Assembly (NCBI GenBank): GCA_024403275.1
Contig: JAKSSD010000005.1
Span: 1-64,000, forward strand
DNA: 64,000 bases
Origin: Lachnospiraceae bacterium
GTDB lineage: Bacteria > Bacillota > Clostridia > Lachnospirales > Lachnospiraceae
Reading direction: 5' to 3'
Part shown: piece by piece, positions 17,624 through 27,221 of the stretch
Layout of the letters: each line of letters opens with the position of its first letter
Numbering within the stretch: the first letter of the stretch is position 1
Position numbers and translations under genes: made by a program
Notes under the pieces: generated by a model
What the model was told of the DNA's origin: nothing
The model's database searches: none
What the model saw: only the letters and a program-made list of their open reading frames with translations

Positions 17624-18543
17624 TTATTTTCTGTTACCTTTGAAACAATGTATCTAGGTCTGCCCTTAACTTCTTCATAAATTCTTGCTATATAATGTCC
17701 AATAATTCCAAGGCTTATCATTATACAGCCTCCTACAATGAGGATAAGAAGAATTACTGTTGTAAATCCATCTGCTGCTATGCCAAGGAAATAGTTTACC
17801 AATGTCTCTACACCAAGAATAAGTGAGAATAACATCAATATAAAGCCCATTCCGAGCACGAATTTTAATGGTGCTGTTGTAAATGAAGTAGTATTTGAAA
17901 TTGCATATCTAACCAATCCTGCAAATGACCACTTGCTCTTACCTGCTTTTCTTTCTTCAACATCAAAGGTTACTGATGTACTCTTAAATCCTGCCCAGAA
18001 CGATAAGGCTCTGAAGAAAGTATTTCTTTCAGGTAATTCCAACAATGCATTAACAACTTTTCGATCCATCAGCTTAAAATCTGATGTAGAATTCATATCT
18101 ATTTTCATGAGGCTGCTCATTATTCCATAGAATATTCCTACGAACATTTTATGAATAATACTTTCTTTGCCTCTTTTTGACTTAATTCCTTCTATTACTT
18201 CGTAGCCCTGTTCCCATAAAGAATACATTTCCACAAGAGTTTTTGGAGGATGCTGCAAATCACAGTCAATAACAGCAACACAGTCTCCTGTAGCATACTC
18301 AAGTCCTGCAAAAATCGCAGCTTCTTTGCCAAAATTTCTGCTAAACTGAATACCCTCTACTCTTTTATCTGAAGAATTTAATTCCTCGACAATTGAGAAG
18401 GTATTGTCAGTGGAACCATCTGATACAAAAAGCAGATTGTAATCAATACCTGCCTCTGAAAGAGTGCTTCCTATAACAGACGCTGTATTCTTAATATTGT
18501 CCTCTTCATTAAATGAAGGAATAATTACAGTTAATTTACTCAT
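17620..18543 (-). CDS. GtrB-like polyprenyl-phosphate glycosyltransferase
   Basis: A 307-residue GT2 protein with VIIPSFNEEDN, the metal motif DCD (93-95, DCDLQHPP), RNFGKEAAIFAGL, and two C-terminal membrane helices before GHYIARIYEEVKGRPRYIV. These are typical of GtrB/DPM1 enzymes that make undecaprenyl-phosphate sugars. AGGTGG lies 5 nt before the ATG. It follows the GtrII-like gene by 12 nt, while a second GtrB gene precedes that gene, so which of the two supplies GtrII is not clear. Confidence 0.87.
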   Translation of the reverse strand: MSKLTVIIPSFNEEDNIKNTASVIGSTLSEAGIDYNLLFVSDGSTDNTFSIVEELNSSDKRVEGIQFSRNFGKEAAIFAGLEYATGDCVAVIDCDLQHPPKTLVEMYSLWEQGYEVIEGIKSKRGKESIIHKMFVGIFYGIMSSLMKIDMNSTSDFKLMDRKVVNALLELPERNTFFRALSFWAGFKSTSVTFDVEERKAGKSKWSFAGLVRYAISNTTSFTTAPLKFVLGMGFILMLFSLILGVETLVNYFLGIAADGFTTVILLILIVGGCIMISLGIIGHYIARIYEEVKGRPRYIVSKVTENK

Positions 18544-18555
18544 TTTTCCACCTGT

Positions 18556-20085
18556 TTATTCAAGTTTGATATACATTATTCCATTTACGATTTTGATACT
18601 GTCTTTATCTGGGAAGCTTGTCATTATCTGATAATCTTCCGAATAATACATATCTATTACATCATCTCCAGTAAGAATATTTAATGTAGCTCCAAGATAG
18701 TGCTTCATATATTCTTCATACTGTTCGCCTCTGTAAAGAAGGAAATCTCCATCAGTTCCTCGCATTCTTGCTGTAACCTTAGAAGTAATATCAGTTGTTG
18801 GATAACTATCCTCGCTTACAACGCCAACCATACAGATTGGTATTCCCTGATAATATCCTTCTGTCTGCTCAATTCTATCTAAAAGTCTTACACAGTAAGC
18901 GTAAGTTTTCTCATATTTCTCGTTAAGATTAAAGTATGCAATATTATCAGCAAGGAAGAAGTTATAGCAAATAACTGCAACTACAACTACTGTTACTATT
19001 TTGGCAATCTGCATTTTCTCCTTTAATTCTTCAAGGCAGGAAATCGCCTTTTCGCAGATAACTACGCCAGCCACTATGAAAAGCTCCCATTGCATTCTCA
19101 TTAACAAATGATACTCAGCCTGTGATGACATAAGAAGAATAATATTGCATCCAATTGGAAGCATAATAAGAAATGCAAGCATCAAAAGCCAGTTATACCA
19201 TTTCTTATATGATTCATATCTGGCTACAACTGTACAGACTGAAATAATAATTCCCGCTATCAACACGCACATAACTACCATTGAAAGAGGATTATTAACA
19301 AATATTCTTCCTTTTGAAGCAAATGCTGCAAAATCAAAATATACATCCTTAATCATTGTAGGGAAGGTAGCCAGTGAGAATTTGCCCATCTCATTGATTC
19401 CCTGATATGTATCAAGTTCCTTATGCTCAAGTAATAAGCAGATTTTGAGGATAACATAGTATAATGTTCCGCCCATTACGCCCATTACAAGATATTTCCA
19501 ACCTCTGTTCCAAAGGTCCTTTATTTTCTCATTCTCGGCTATTCCAATCAAAAGATCAAAGATAACCATAAGAATTGTAAATGCAAGATATGCCTGATAT
19601 GTTCCCATGCTAAAGGCAAGAAGAACTCCGCCAGCAATAAATCCAAATTTATATTTTTTTGTAACATATGCAGCAAGAATTGCCATTAACAGTCCTAACA
19701 TATATCCGTCAACTGTATACATATATGACATTGTTGCTGCAACTGCAGGGAATGTAACCATTACTGCAGGAATAAGAATCAGTGAAGATACTTTTTCAAC
19801 CTTGAAAAATCTTGTAACGTATACCGCACATATAGCTAAAAAGAATATTGCAAGCAATCCATTTACAAAATTTAAATCATAGAAGGATGATATTCCACAT
19901 GCACAGATTAAAAACCATCTTCCACTGGTAACCATATTCTGATCGAAATAAAAATTCGTCATTGAATCAACATTTGGATACTTGTTAACTATCATAACCA
20001 TATGTGTTAACAAACCAATTATCATTGCTGATAAAAAGGGAATCTTATATTGTTGACTTTTAAGTTTGGCAAATAATTTATCCAT
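18556..20085 (-). CDS. GtrII-like polytopic glucosyltransferase
   Basis: A 509-residue membrane protein with about ten helices. SGRWF (55-59) in the first loop, the YMYTVDGYMLGLLMAILAAY segment and FSMGTYQAYLAF are recognisable hallmarks of the GtrII (type-specific glucosyltransferase, PF14264) family of phage and O-antigen glucosylation systems. Such enzymes take a sugar from undecaprenyl-phosphate on the outer face and add it as a side branch. It is bracketed by two GtrB-like genes and overlaps the upstream one by 1 nt. Confidence 0.8.
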   Translation of the reverse strand: MDKLFAKLKSQQYKIPFLSAMIIGLLTHMVMIVNKYPNVDSMTNFYFDQNMVTSGRWFLICACGISSFYDLNFVNGLLAIFFLAICAVYVTRFFKVEKVSSLILIPAVMVTFPAVAATMSYMYTVDGYMLGLLMAILAAYVTKKYKFGFIAGGVLLAFSMGTYQAYLAFTILMVIFDLLIGIAENEKIKDLWNRGWKYLVMGVMGGTLYYVILKICLLLEHKELDTYQGINEMGKFSLATFPTMIKDVYFDFAAFASKGRIFVNNPLSMVVMCVLIAGIIISVCTVVARYESYKKWYNWLLMLAFLIMLPIGCNIILLMSSQAEYHLLMRMQWELFIVAGVVICEKAISCLEELKEKMQIAKIVTVVVVAVICYNFFLADNIAYFNLNEKYEKTYAYCVRLLDRIEQTEGYYQGIPICMVGVVSEDSYPTTDITSKVTARMRGTDGDFLLYRGEQYEEYMKHYLGATLNILTGDDVIDMYYSEDYQIMTSFPDKDSIKIVNGIMYIKLE

Positions 20086-21008
20086 TACTTTTTCTCTTTC
20101 ACTATGTAAATAGGTCTTCCCTTAACTTCAAGGTAAGCCTTTGACATATACATTCCAATAATACCTGTACAGAACAACTGAAGACCTGCAAAAAATGTAA
20201 TCATACATGCAAGTGATGGCCATCCATCAACTGGATCTCCATAAATAAGCGCTCTGACAAAGAGGAATATTACTGCAACAAAGGATGCAACAAAGAAAAA
20301 CAATCCAATGATTGAAGACCATACAAGTGGTGCAGTTGAAAATGCAACAATTCCCTCAATTGAATACTGGAAAAGCTTGAAGAATGACCATTTAGTCTTT
20401 CCTGCAACTCTCTTTCTGTTTTCAAAAGGAACCCACTTGGTTTCAAAGCCTACCCAGCCAAAAATACCCTTGCTGAATCGGTTATATTCACCCATATCCA
20501 AAATGGCATCAACCATTACACGTTTCATGAACCTAAAATCTCTGGCTCCTGGAACCATATCTACTTTGGCAATAATTCTCATAATAAAATAAAACATATT
20601 GGCAAAGGCAGATCTGATTGGTGGTTCGCCTTTTCTGTCTACTCTTCTTGTAGCTACGCAATCATAACCTTCTTCTGTTACTGCCTTGTACATTTCAGGA
20701 AGTAACTCAGGAGGATCCTGAAGATCAACATCCATGATTACTACATAATCACCTGTTGTCTCTTTCATTCCTGCGAACATTGCAGCTTCTTTTCCAAAAT
20801 TTCTTGAAAAAGACACATAATGAACCTTTGAATCTGATTCGCTAAGATTTCTCATTACCTCAAGTGTATTATCCCTGCTGCCATCATTAACAAAAACATA
20901 TTCAATTTCTACTGGCATATCCTTTGTTGCTTTCTCTGTAGCTTCATAAAACAAAGGAATAGCTTCTTCTTCGTTGTAACAAGGTACAACTATTGAACAT
21001 TTTTCCAT
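20085..21008 (-). CDS. GtrB-like polyprenyl-phosphate glycosyltransferase
   Basis: A 307-residue GT2 enzyme with IVVPCYNEEEA, the DVD metal motif (93-95, MDVDLQDPP), FSRNFGKEAAMFAGM and two C-terminal membrane helices followed by MYMSKAYLEVKGRPIYIV. AGGAGA lies 6 nt upstream. It probably makes undecaprenyl-phosphate-glucose for the GtrII-like protein encoded immediately downstream (1-nt overlap). Confidence 0.88.
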   Translation of the reverse strand: MEKCSIVVPCYNEEEAIPLFYEATEKATKDMPVEIEYVFVNDGSRDNTLEVMRNLSESDSKVHYVSFSRNFGKEAAMFAGMKETTGDYVVIMDVDLQDPPELLPEMYKAVTEEGYDCVATRRVDRKGEPPIRSAFANMFYFIMRIIAKVDMVPGARDFRFMKRVMVDAILDMGEYNRFSKGIFGWVGFETKWVPFENRKRVAGKTKWSFFKLFQYSIEGIVAFSTAPLVWSSIIGLFFFVASFVAVIFLFVRALIYGDPVDGWPSLACMITFFAGLQLFCTGIIGMYMSKAYLEVKGRPIYIVKEKK

Positions 21009-21017
21009 GTAAATCTC

Positions 21018-22007
21018 CTAATTACCTTTCCATGCAGACTTATACTGACTCATAAATTTCTTTGGATTTCTGCAATGAAGCTCTAACATTTCCTTAACTT
21101 CATCATCATATTTCTCCCAGTAATATGGATTAGTATCATATTCCGGGAAACATTCCATAATACCTTCTCTTAAGTAATTAAGGAATGATAATTTCCATTT
21201 ATTAGAAGGAACAGCTTTCATATATGAGAAGAGTGTGTTGATATACATCTCCTCTAAATATACCTCTTCTATCTCCTCTGGATACTCATTGATAAGTTCT
21301 CTCTTGTAAGTTTCTTCAATAAAGAAGGTCATTACATCTATTCTGTCATACAGCTTATCCGCAAGTTCTTTATCCTCTATCACATGAACTTTGTATGTTA
21401 CATCCTCTGCAAATACATAGTTTTTCGCATGAATCATGGCAAGTCTTAAAACCCCAAGATTTTCAAATGAAAGATTTGTTGGGAACCACAATCCATTCTT
21501 ATCAAATATTTCTCTCTTATATACTGCTGCCTCAAGGCATCCTGGATTAATAAGCAAGAACTCTTTCATTTCTTCTTCAGGAACATCTAAATCAATTGGA
21601 TTTAATCCTTCAGTAGCAACAATTTCTCCATTACTTTCGAATTCTGCAATGCAACCTACTACATCTGCATTAGTCTCAGCCGCTTTGTCCATTAAAGCTT
21701 TATAAAAGTTCTTATCAAGCAAATCCATTGCATTAACAAATCCAATCCATTCTGAATCCGCCTCAATAAGTCCTTTGTTTTTCGCACCGCCTAAACCAAA
21801 CTCTTCATCCTGACAAAAAGCTTTGATTTTAGATGGATATTTATCGGCATATTCTTTAATAATGTCAGCCAAATTACCCTTAGAGCAATCATCTACAACT
21901 ATTACATTCATATCCTCATAGGTCTGATTGATTAATGAATCAAGACAGGATTTCAATCTATCACCAGCTGCATCTTTAACTGCCACAATTACATTTAATT
22001 TACTCAT
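21018..22007 (-). CDS. Glycosyltransferase family 2 (cytoplasmic)
   Basis: A 329-residue GT-A fold protein. The N terminus shows VIVAVKDAAGDRLKSCLDSL and VIVVDDCSKGNL, and GLGGAKNKGLIEADSEWIGF is the usual stretch before the metal site. That site reads NAMDLLD, not a clean DxD. No membrane helix is seen; the C-terminal 150 residues are acidic. The start overlaps the ABC transporter stop by 4 nt (ATGA). The sugar and acceptor cannot be told from sequence. Confidence 0.8.
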   Translation of the reverse strand: MSKLNVIVAVKDAAGDRLKSCLDSLINQTYEDMNVIVVDDCSKGNLADIIKEYADKYPSKIKAFCQDEEFGLGGAKNKGLIEADSEWIGFVNAMDLLDKNFYKALMDKAAETNADVVGCIAEFESNGEIVATEGLNPIDLDVPEEEMKEFLLINPGCLEAAVYKREIFDKNGLWFPTNLSFENLGVLRLAMIHAKNYVFAEDVTYKVHVIEDKELADKLYDRIDVMTFFIEETYKRELINEYPEEIEEVYLEEMYINTLFSYMKAVPSNKWKLSFLNYLREGIMECFPEYDTNPYYWEKYDDEVKEMLELHCRNPKKFMSQYKSAWKGN

Positions 22008-23749
22008 CTCTCTTTAACTGCCTTACCATTCTCAATTCTATATACTGCATCACACTTCTCGATAGTCTGAAGTCTGTGAGCAATGATAATAAGAGTTTTC
22101 TTTCCATGAAGACTATTGATAGAGTCCATAATTGCCTGCTCTGTTTCGTTATCAAGAGCACTTGTTGCTTCATCAAGCACCAATACCTCTGGATCAAAAT
22201 ATAAAGCTCTGGCAATACTGATTCTTTGACGCTGTCCACCTGACAAACGAACACCTCTCTCACCAATACCAGTCTCTAATCCGTCAGGAAGTGATTTAAC
22301 AAATTCATCAAGCTGCGCTTCCTTTAACACCTCCCAAAGGCGATTCTCATCTATTTCCTCTTCAGGAACACCAAAGGCAATATTTCTTCTAATGGTATCA
22401 TCAAGCATAAATATTGTCTGAGGAATATAACCTATATTTTTAAGCCACTTTCTATAATTATCACCTTCGAATACATCAACTCCGTCTGCCTTAACGCTTC
22501 CTGAGTGAAGTTTCAAAAGACCAAGCATTACATCAACAATTGTTGATTTACCTGCACCTGTAGTACCAACAATTCCGACTGCTGCACCAACTGGCACGCT
22601 AAAGCTTGCATTCTCAAGAATCCATTTTTCTGTATTAGGATACTTATAATTAATATTTGAAATTTCGATTTCCTTTGTTACTGGAAGCTTCTCTTTAACA
22701 GGATCAAGACCTTTAACATTTGATTTCACATCTGAAATCTCATCCTGAAGGTTATCTGTTACTCCCATAAAGAATGGCTCGAAATATGAAATATTATTAA
22801 GATAGTTATTAATTCTGTTCGCCGATGGCATCAATCTTGTAAGAGCAAGTGCAAATGCTCCAAGAGTTGCAATCATCTGAGTTACATCCTCTCCACTAAG
22901 ATAAATATTTATAAAATATGCCACCATACCTGCAACGCATACGACCTCGATAATAAGTCTTGGAATATTATTAATAAGTGTATATTTTTGAACCGCGCCT
23001 ACATATCCACGTCCGCACTTAATATACTCATCAATGAAATATCTTTCACGGGCATTAACCTTTACTTCCTTGATTCCAGTTACAGTCTGGCTAATCCATT
23101 TGAAAAGGCCGCTGTAATACTCCTGATTCTCTGCACCTGCTCTGTAAAGAATAGGTTTTAAAATCAACTTGATAATAACTAATGTAACACCAAGAAGTGA
23201 CGCTACAAGTATTGTCATTACAGGATCTGCAATAAGACACACTATTGCAAGCGCAACAAAGACAATAATCTCTGAAATCATCTGAAGTAACGCCTGAATA
23301 AGAGCGTACATATTATTTACATCAGATGTGATGCTTCTTTGGATTACTGCTGTATCTGCATTTAAGAAATACTCATAATCCCTTCTCATATAATTCTTCA
23401 TCATTCTCTCAGAGGTTCTGAACTGATTTGTAAAAATAAATCTGTAGAGAATCTTTTGTTCAAAGAAAAGGAATATATTTTTAACGGCAAATGCAACTAC
23501 CAAACTAAGTAATATCGCTATCGAAAATACTCTTTCTGATGAAAAGAAAGAATGCGTATAAATATAATTAAGTGCGGCATTTTCCGTTATAGCATTTGGC
23601 TGAATTACTATTTCAATAACTGGAATAATAACTGCAATTGAACAAGCCTCAACTACCGCTCCTACGAGCATAAGTAAAATGAGTCCTATCATTCCTCTTT
23701 TTTGTTTTTTATCCAGAAGCACCATCAGCTTCTTAAATATTTTAACCAT
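22004..23749 (-). CDS. ABC transporter, fused permease and ATPase; probable lipid-linked oligosaccharide flippase
   Basis: A 581-residue half transporter with six membrane helices in the first 320 residues and an ATPase domain after about 360. Walker A is GTTGAGKST (395-403), the signature is LSGGQ (502-506), Walker B is VLVLDEATSALD (522-533) and the switch His is in IIAHR. The architecture fits MsbA/PglK-type exporters that act as homodimers. No Wzx-type flippase occurs in the operon, so I infer that this protein flips the undecaprenyl-linked repeat unit. Confidence 0.85.
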   Translation of the reverse strand: MVKIFKKLMVLLDKKQKRGMIGLILLMLVGAVVEACSIAVIIPVIEIVIQPNAITENAALNYIYTHSFFSSERVFSIAILLSLVVAFAVKNIFLFFEQKILYRFIFTNQFRTSERMMKNYMRRDYEYFLNADTAVIQRSITSDVNNMYALIQALLQMISEIIVFVALAIVCLIADPVMTILVASLLGVTLVIIKLILKPILYRAGAENQEYYSGLFKWISQTVTGIKEVKVNARERYFIDEYIKCGRGYVGAVQKYTLINNIPRLIIEVVCVAGMVAYFINIYLSGEDVTQMIATLGAFALALTRLMPSANRINNYLNNISYFEPFFMGVTDNLQDEISDVKSNVKGLDPVKEKLPVTKEIEISNINYKYPNTEKWILENASFSVPVGAAVGIVGTTGAGKSTIVDVMLGLLKLHSGSVKADGVDVFEGDNYRKWLKNIGYIPQTIFMLDDTIRRNIAFGVPEEEIDENRLWEVLKEAQLDEFVKSLPDGLETGIGERGVRLSGGQRQRISIARALYFDPEVLVLDEATSALDNETEQAIMDSINSLHGKKTLIIIAHRLQTIEKCDAVYRIENGKAVKER

Positions 23750-24745
23750 TTATTTCTCCACCTTTATTCCTTTACACCTCATAATCACGTTGTGAATACG
23801 CTTGCTAAGCTTAGGTGCATAGCTAAGAATAATTAGATTTCTTCTGTCTTTTTTAGCAAGATATGGATTAGTTTTAATATCCTTTCTCCACACTTTAAGT
23901 TCCTTTAAAACCTTATCCGCCATCTTGTTATCTTTCATTTTAGAAAGCGGTGTATGAAGAGTGTAATCCAATCTCTGATACAACTGGAATTTCCTTGCTT
24001 CCGTCTTAAGATTCGGGTATTTCTCCTCGACAAGTTCATATACCATATCTGAGTTTTCTATCATACAATCATAGAACAGATTCTTGTATACATTTCTCGT
24101 ATTGCTGCCAAACCTTAATATTATATTATAACCTATTACCTCGTAGGTGTATATGCATTCAAAGCATTTAAGCATATAGACAAGGAGTTCAAAATCTTCA
24201 TTTAAACGACCTTCATTGAAGGAAAACTGCTTCATGAAATCAGCCTTAATCATCTTGGTGCAAAACGAACTGTCACCAACATGCATAAGTAGCTCTCTTA
24301 AATATTCTTCTGAGCTTTCTCTAACTATCTCACCACTATCTTTATACGGCCCTGAGAATAATGATTCATCCTCATTTCTACATACGGACATACATTGGGA
24401 TATTATTGCATCCTCCTTGGTATCAAACACATATGCCAGTTTTTCAACAATATCCTTCTCGTAATAATCATCTGAATCACAAAAACAGATATATTTACCT
24501 GTTGCCCTTGCAATTCCTACATTTCTCGCACTTGATGAACCACCATTTTCTTTGTGAATAACAACAATCCTTGAGTCTTCTTTGGCATATTCTTCCATCA
24601 TTTCCAAAGAATTATCTTTTGAACCATCATCAACTAAGATAATTTCAAGGTTAGAATAGGTCTGCGAACGGATTGCATCCACACATCTTTTTATATATGA
24701 ACTTGAATTGTATACCGGTACTATTACCGACACTAAATCATTCAC
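23750..24745 (-). CDS. Glycosyltransferase family 2
   Basis: A 331-residue protein with a clear GT-A domain: VSVIVPVYNSSSYIKRCVDA, ILVDDGSKDNS, GGSSSARNVGIARATGKYI and the metal motif DSDD (90-93). The C-terminal part is basic and soluble. It lies 1 nt from the GT4 gene upstream and abuts the ABC transporter downstream. It resembles capsule and EPS transferases such as EpsJ or CpsI-type enzymes. Specificity is unknown. Confidence 0.87.
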   Translation of the reverse strand: MNDLVSVIVPVYNSSSYIKRCVDAIRSQTYSNLEIILVDDGSKDNSLEMMEEYAKEDSRIVVIHKENGGSSSARNVGIARATGKYICFCDSDDYYEKDIVEKLAYVFDTKEDAIISQCMSVCRNEDESLFSGPYKDSGEIVRESSEEYLRELLMHVGDSSFCTKMIKADFMKQFSFNEGRLNEDFELLVYMLKCFECIYTYEVIGYNIILRFGSNTRNVYKNLFYDCMIENSDMVYELVEEKYPNLKTEARKFQLYQRLDYTLHTPLSKMKDNKMADKVLKELKVWRKDIKTNPYLAKKDRRNLIILSYAPKLSKRIHNVIMRCKGIKVEK

Positions 24746-24746
24746 T

Positions 24747-25940
24747 TTATTTATCCATTCCTGTTAAATATTTATACATCTTCTTTTGATGAATAACCTT
24801 AGCCTCGCTTAAAGGACCTGATTCAAAGAAATGAAACTCGCCCTTATTTACATCCTCGCAAAGCTTAATAAGTCTTTGTGATGCCGTTTTATGATTCCAT
24901 TCATTCAAAAGAGTTTCGTAGGCATTCTCTCCTAGAGACAATCTCCACTTCTGATCCTCTGACAGCTCGCCTATAATCTCGCAAAGTTTCTTATTATCAC
25001 CAAAAGGATAAACCATACCATTTTCGCGGTGCTTAATAAGAAATGGCACTGAACCAACAGAATGCGCTGCAACTACTGCACAACCCGCATTCATTGCTTC
25101 ATTCATTACTGCTCCCCAGCCTTCAATGAAATTACTACTGAAAACAAATATATCCGCCTCATTCATTTCATCTCTAACTTCGCTTGTTGATACCATACCT
25201 TTAAGAATTACATTATCTGTAAGCTCATATTTTTGAATATCAGCTTCAAGCTTTGCTCTTAATTCTCCATCCCCAAGAATCACTATCTCGAAATCGATCC
25301 CCTTATTTTTAAGGTATTTACCCATTTCTATACAAACCTCAGGATGTTTTAATTCAATTAATCTAGCGACCCAGAGAATCTTAAGTTTTTCGTGTTCTCT
25401 TCTCTTATCACGTCTTAATTTTCTCTCTTCTTCGCTATATTCGATAAATTCCGGGAAGTAGCCCCACTTAAATCTTTTGCCATTGTAGGCTCTAATAATG
25501 TTGAAATCATCAGCCACATATCCACCACTACAAAGAAGATAAACAGGAGCATCTGAATATCTAGTGTGGTCATGGTATTTCTTAACTAAGCCTCTTGGTG
25601 AAATACATTTCCACTGGCCTTCTTTATAAAGTCTTTCTGAATACCTTATAACAGGCTTCCTATCCCTTAATCTTGCCTGGATATAGGCTTCGTTTTCAGT
25701 ACCACCAAATATAACTACATCACTTTCATCTATTACCTTCTGGCAAGCTTCAGAATCCTCATAATACTTAAGCAAATATGGAATCTCCGAAAATGCATTA
25801 TTCCATCCCATGTTTACTCTTTCTTCTTCCATAGGTTCTGTCTGAACAAAGTGATATCCATTCCCCAAATAAGCATATAACTCATTGCTCACAGGAATCT
25901 GGTGATGATTTATGTAATTTGATACAAAAGTTACTGTCAT
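24747..25940 (-). CDS. Glycosyltransferase family 4 (GT-B)
   Basis: A 397-residue GT-B protein. The nucleotide-sugar half shows KILWVARLIELKHPEVCIEM, ILGDGELRAKLE and SNFIEGWGAVMNEAMNAG, the retaining-GT4 pattern with E-x7-E-like glutamates. No membrane segments are present. The gene is separated by 3 nt from the GT4 gene upstream, suggesting that two successive sugars are added by this pair. Confidence 0.85.
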   Translation of the reverse strand: MTVTFVSNYINHHQIPVSNELYAYLGNGYHFVQTEPMEEERVNMGWNNAFSEIPYLLKYYEDSEACQKVIDESDVVIFGGTENEAYIQARLRDRKPVIRYSERLYKEGQWKCISPRGLVKKYHDHTRYSDAPVYLLCSGGYVADDFNIIRAYNGKRFKWGYFPEFIEYSEEERKLRRDKRREHEKLKILWVARLIELKHPEVCIEMGKYLKNKGIDFEIVILGDGELRAKLEADIQKYELTDNVILKGMVSTSEVRDEMNEADIFVFSSNFIEGWGAVMNEAMNAGCAVVAAHSVGSVPFLIKHRENGMVYPFGDNKKLCEIIGELSEDQKWRLSLGENAYETLLNEWNHKTASQRLIKLCEDVNKGEFHFFESGPLSEAKVIHQKKMYKYLTGMDK

Positions 25941-25943
25941 TTG

Positions 25944-27215
25944 TTAATTAACTATTCCTGTATATATTTCCAAAAGTCTTTGATAGTTTGTATCAGCGTC
26001 ATGAGTTTTCAAGGCGTGTTCTCTTGCCTTAAGTCCCATATTTTTTTGTTCTTCGCTTCCGTTCATCTCAAAAACCTTTTCAATCAGTGCCAAAAGAGCA
26101 TCTCTATCCAAAGAATCGTAAAGAAATCCTTCTTCTTTATCCACTAAGAGATTTTTTACTCCACCTACATCACTTGAAATAAGCGGCATTCCAAGAAGCA
26201 TGGCTTCTCCTACTGAATTAGGCGAATTCTCCATCATTGATGGAGACAGATAAAGATTTGATTTTAAATACCTCTCCTTCATCCGACTGGCATTTAAGCT
26301 TCCAAGAAATACTATATTTTCTTTAAGTTTATTTTCTTTTATAAGCTTATTAATGTATTTTCCGTAGCTTCCGATAAGTATTTTTTTCTTTAAACTATCT
26401 TCGCCATTTATTTTATTACCCGATACATAAACCTTAACTGATGGGTATTTTTCTTTAACCTTTCCAAGTACTTCAAGCAAAATATGAAGACCTTTAATTG
26501 GATAATCACCCTGACTTACGAAAATCGAAAATTCCTCACAAGCTTTATAATCCCACAAGCCCTCATAGAAATTGCTTCTTAGAGTTTCATTCATGAAATA
26601 ATAATTAACGTCCCTTTTAATTTCGGATGTGTGGAATTTATCCCAGTCTGTTCGACCTGTCACATTTTTTGTAATCGAAAGAGCTTCTATTTCATACTCT
26701 CCTCTTATTACAAATTTTTCCTGCTGCTTTGCTATATCATCCTTCTTTAAGAAATCCCTAAGTGTAGAACTCTTAATAAGGCTTTCTGGTAAGCCATCAA
26801 AATAATGCTTGGCATAGACACTACAAAGTCCCTGAATTCCAATAAGAAGCTTTGATGGATCATCAACTGCCTTACATACTGCAAGAGTATGTCCATACTC
26901 GGTACCAAATATATGAATTAAGTCTGGCTTAAAATCTTTAATGATTTCCTTAAATCTGTCTTCAAGTTTTTCACTATAGATATGGAAATTCACTCTGTCT
27001 TCGTAAAAGCCGTAAGCCGTAACCTCGTACTCACCCTTAAAATCTGCCATTTCTTCATTTACAGGGAAACAAATTCCAAGTTTAAGCTCGGTATCCTTTT
27101 CTTTTAGGATTCTCTCTGATAATCCTGCAAGCCATCCTTCTTTATTGCCTGTATTCATTTGTAAGTGTTGGGCTACCGCCGGAATGCACTGATTGCACAC
27201 CCACAAAACTCTCAT
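25944..27215 (-). CDS. Glycosyltransferase family 4 (GT-B)
   Basis: A 423-residue GT-B fold protein. The N-terminal half starts MRVLWVCNQCIPAVAQ. The donor-binding half has FVSQGDYPIKGLHILLEVLG and SPSMMENSPNSVGEAMLLG, the latter being the usual E-containing GT4 motif. TAGGAT lies just before the ATG. It sits 6 nt after a GT2 gene. Confidence 0.85.
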   Translation of the reverse strand: MRVLWVCNQCIPAVAQHLQMNTGNKEGWLAGLSERILKEKDTELKLGICFPVNEEMADFKGEYEVTAYGFYEDRVNFHIYSEKLEDRFKEIIKDFKPDLIHIFGTEYGHTLAVCKAVDDPSKLLIGIQGLCSVYAKHYFDGLPESLIKSSTLRDFLKKDDIAKQQEKFVIRGEYEIEALSITKNVTGRTDWDKFHTSEIKRDVNYYFMNETLRSNFYEGLWDYKACEEFSIFVSQGDYPIKGLHILLEVLGKVKEKYPSVKVYVSGNKINGEDSLKKKILIGSYGKYINKLIKENKLKENIVFLGSLNASRMKERYLKSNLYLSPSMMENSPNSVGEAMLLGMPLISSDVGGVKNLLVDKEEGFLYDSLDRDALLALIEKVFEMNGSEEQKNMGLKAREHALKTHDADTNYQRLLEIYTGIVN

Positions 27216-27221
27216 AAAATC

